DNA of 24,106 nt from Oppiella nova (taxonomy: Eukaryota > Arthropoda > Arachnida > Sarcoptiformes > Oppiidae), in NCBI GenBank assembly GCA_905397405.1, contig CAJPVJ010000501.1:1-24106 (forward strand), given 5' to 3'. The notes under the pieces were generated by a model. That model ran no database searches. It worked only from the letters and a program-made list of their open reading frames with translations, and was not told the origin of the DNA. The position numbers and the translations under genes were made by a program. Positions 22,559-24,106 of the stretch are shown here, in pieces; position 1 is the stretch's first letter; every line of letters starts with the position of its first letter.

Positions 22559-23425
22559 ATTATCAGAGTCAATTTATTATGCAATTTTTTTAGCAAGTAA
22601 ACTTAATAAATTTCTAAACTAAATTTAAATCAAAATTAAATAAACTAATATTTATAGCAATTTTCTGATTTTCATATGTTGTATGTGATTGAATGATAAT
22701 GTTTGTGTGTACACATTATGAAACATTTTATTTATATAACAGCAGATTGCAGTATAAACTGCAGACTTAATCAAGGTTAGTAATTAAAATTGAATTCTTG
22801 AGTGTTTTTATATCGATATTGGCGGTACGGTTAGTTCAATTTCTAGTGCAATAGTTATACGTTAGTGCATGTTCACTATATCTATTTAAATGCTACTTTA
22901 TAAATTGCATAAAATATAATTTGAATATAAAGTATTTTAGTAGATTTTCACAAAAATAATATTATAAAATAACATTTATCTTAAAAGACAAATAATAACA
23001 AATTAAGTTTTAACTGTTAAAATTTAACATAATAAAATCAAAATAAAAGTTAATTTTAAAAATAATTATCGTAATAATAATATTTAAAATATTAAAATAA
23101 ACTTTTTATTTTACTACAAGATAACTTATTATGATAATGATAGGGATACTAAAATTAAAAATCATATAAAAAATCTTTAAATTTGAATTGAATATATAAT
23201 ATAATTTAAAAATAACAATAATAAAATATCAAATCACATTATTATTAATAATAATAAATAAAATGAAGATTATTAATCAATTACAATTACAACTGTATAT
23301 TAATTTTAACCAAGTTTATTTAAATAATTGGGCAATAAATATGAGTTCATCTTTTAAAAACACCTTGATTAAAATACTAACAAATTGTAAGTTAAATATT
23401 AGTTTATAAATATCCAGATCACTAC
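22559..23425. other. AT-rich region between the HAD and aminotransferase genes
   Basis: No exon is visible on either strand; in particular nothing resembling the rest of the aminotransferase. It must contain the HAD promoter. A 16-bp inverted repeat, TGCAGT/ACTGCA around ATAA, occurs at about 22748-22763. Confidence 0.45.
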
Positions 23426-24057
23426 CTTTCCCGTTGGGTTATTTGGATTATTAATAATGATCATTTTAGTTTTATTTGTGAATTTGGATTCAAATTCTAG
23501 CTTATCAAATGAAAATTCACTTGCTTCATGAGCCAGTACATTATTTTGATTTCGCATTGGAATATATACTGGTATACCACCTTCCAATTGTACCAAGGTT
23601 TCAAGTCTTAAATGATAGGTCAACATGTTTAGACATATTTAAATTTAGTAAATTATTTGATAAATTAAATATAATATGCCATTATAATTATAATACTAAA
23701 TATTTATGATATTTATACTACCTTGTAAAATGGCTCCATTAAAATAAATTCATCACCAGGGTTAATAAATGCCCTGATAGACACATATACTCCATGCATG
23801 GCACCCATAGTTACCAAAATTTCTCGGTCTGTGTTTAGCGTACGGTTTAATATATTTGAGTAAAAAGTGGTCAACTCTTTTCGTAGTCGTGGGTGACCCC
23901 GGGGGTCAGTCGGCTCATGAATCTCCGTATTGTTTAGACCATCGACACCAGCTTTGGACAGGGCTTCCCTCCACAGTTGTGATGGACTATAGTTGGGATA
24001 ACTGAACACAAAATCGTAGGCCTTGGTTGCAACCGATATATCATCCAACTCAGTACT
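23426..24057 (-). CDS. Kynurenine/cysteine-conjugate aminotransferase-like gene, N-terminal part only (possibly broken)
   Basis: Two coding blocks match the N-terminal part of class I/II PLP-dependent aminotransferases. The first, about 24057-23722, encodes YPNYSPSQLWREAL, DPRGHPRLRKEL, ILVTMGAMHGVY (cofactor-binding region) and INPGDEFILMEPFYK, with donor AAG|GTAGTA. The second, about 23606-23426, encodes LETLVQLEGGIPVYIPM and IINNPNNPTGK (the substrate-carboxylate Asn motif), with donor AAAG|GTAGTG. The 5' part lies beyond the window: an in-frame stop precedes the first block, which probably starts at an acceptor (GATGTAG) near 24057. Three oddities stand out. The usual GQGFPD substrate-binding motif is replaced by VFSYPNY. 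The splice phases of the two blocks do not match (0 versus 2). No exon with the Schiff-base lysine (SxxKT) is found before the next gene. It is either a truncated pseudogene or a gene with far-off exons. Confidence 0.6.
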
Positions 24058-24086
24058 ACATCATTAATTAACCAGTTAGTCATTTA

Positions 24087-24106
24087 TCTCTCTCTCTCTC
24101 TCTCTC
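24087..24106. repeat. TC microsatellite running off the window end
   Basis: Ten TC units reach the last base of the window, so its full length is unknown. The same repeat unit occurs at 19081-19108. Confidence 0.9.

Noticed and set aside
1-24106. CRISPR arrays, tRNA or rRNA genes, retroelement or viral open frames
   Set aside because: Looked for on both strands and not seen; no regularly spaced repeats, no tRNA B-box with cloverleaf, no reverse transcriptase or integrase motifs.

Overview
This is a eukaryotic nuclear window, very AT-rich outside exons. Coding exons are joined by short GT-AG introns (about 60 to 900 bp). The gene content points to an arthropod: a tandem pair of gustatory-receptor-like seven-helix genes, a BTB zinc-finger transcription factor of the arthropod type, and an insect/mite-style GMC oxidoreductase. 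Compact introns and the style of the chemoreceptors suggest an acariform mite, but that is inference; no species marker is present. There is no rRNA, tRNA, CRISPR, prokaryotic or viral gene that I can see.

Layout, left to right. (1) 1-3400, minus strand: two exons of an unrecognised, low-complexity protein, with a long foldback in the intron between them. (2) 6093-8470, plus strand: a complete four-exon GMC oxidoreductase, 627 aa, with both family signatures and the catalytic His/Asn pair. (3) 9778-11225 and 11873-13289, plus strand: two paralogous gustatory-receptor-like genes (417 and 409 aa) with the same three-exon structure. (4) 14322-17447, minus strand: a complete four-exon BTB / coiled-coil / two-C2H2-finger protein of 677 aa, in a locally GC-richer island that extends to about 18.4 kb. 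(5) 18.4-20.98 kb: AT-rich, no gene, but with a 71-nt pre-miRNA-like hairpin and a TC microsatellite. (6) 20985-22558, minus strand: a complete two-exon HAD phosphatase (230 aa) whose single intron carries a nearly perfect 170-bp inverted repeat. (7) 23426-24057, minus strand: N-terminal exons of a kynurenine/cysteine-conjugate aminotransferase-like gene. Its 5' end lies beyond the window and its catalytic-lysine half is not found here. The window ends inside a TC microsatellite.

The genes do not look like one pathway; this is an ordinary gene neighbourhood. The points worth a second look are the two long transcribed foldbacks, the miRNA-like hairpin, the unusual BTB protein (a split BTB fold followed by a long coiled coil), the degenerate C-terminal motif of the receptor pair, and the apparently broken aminotransferase.
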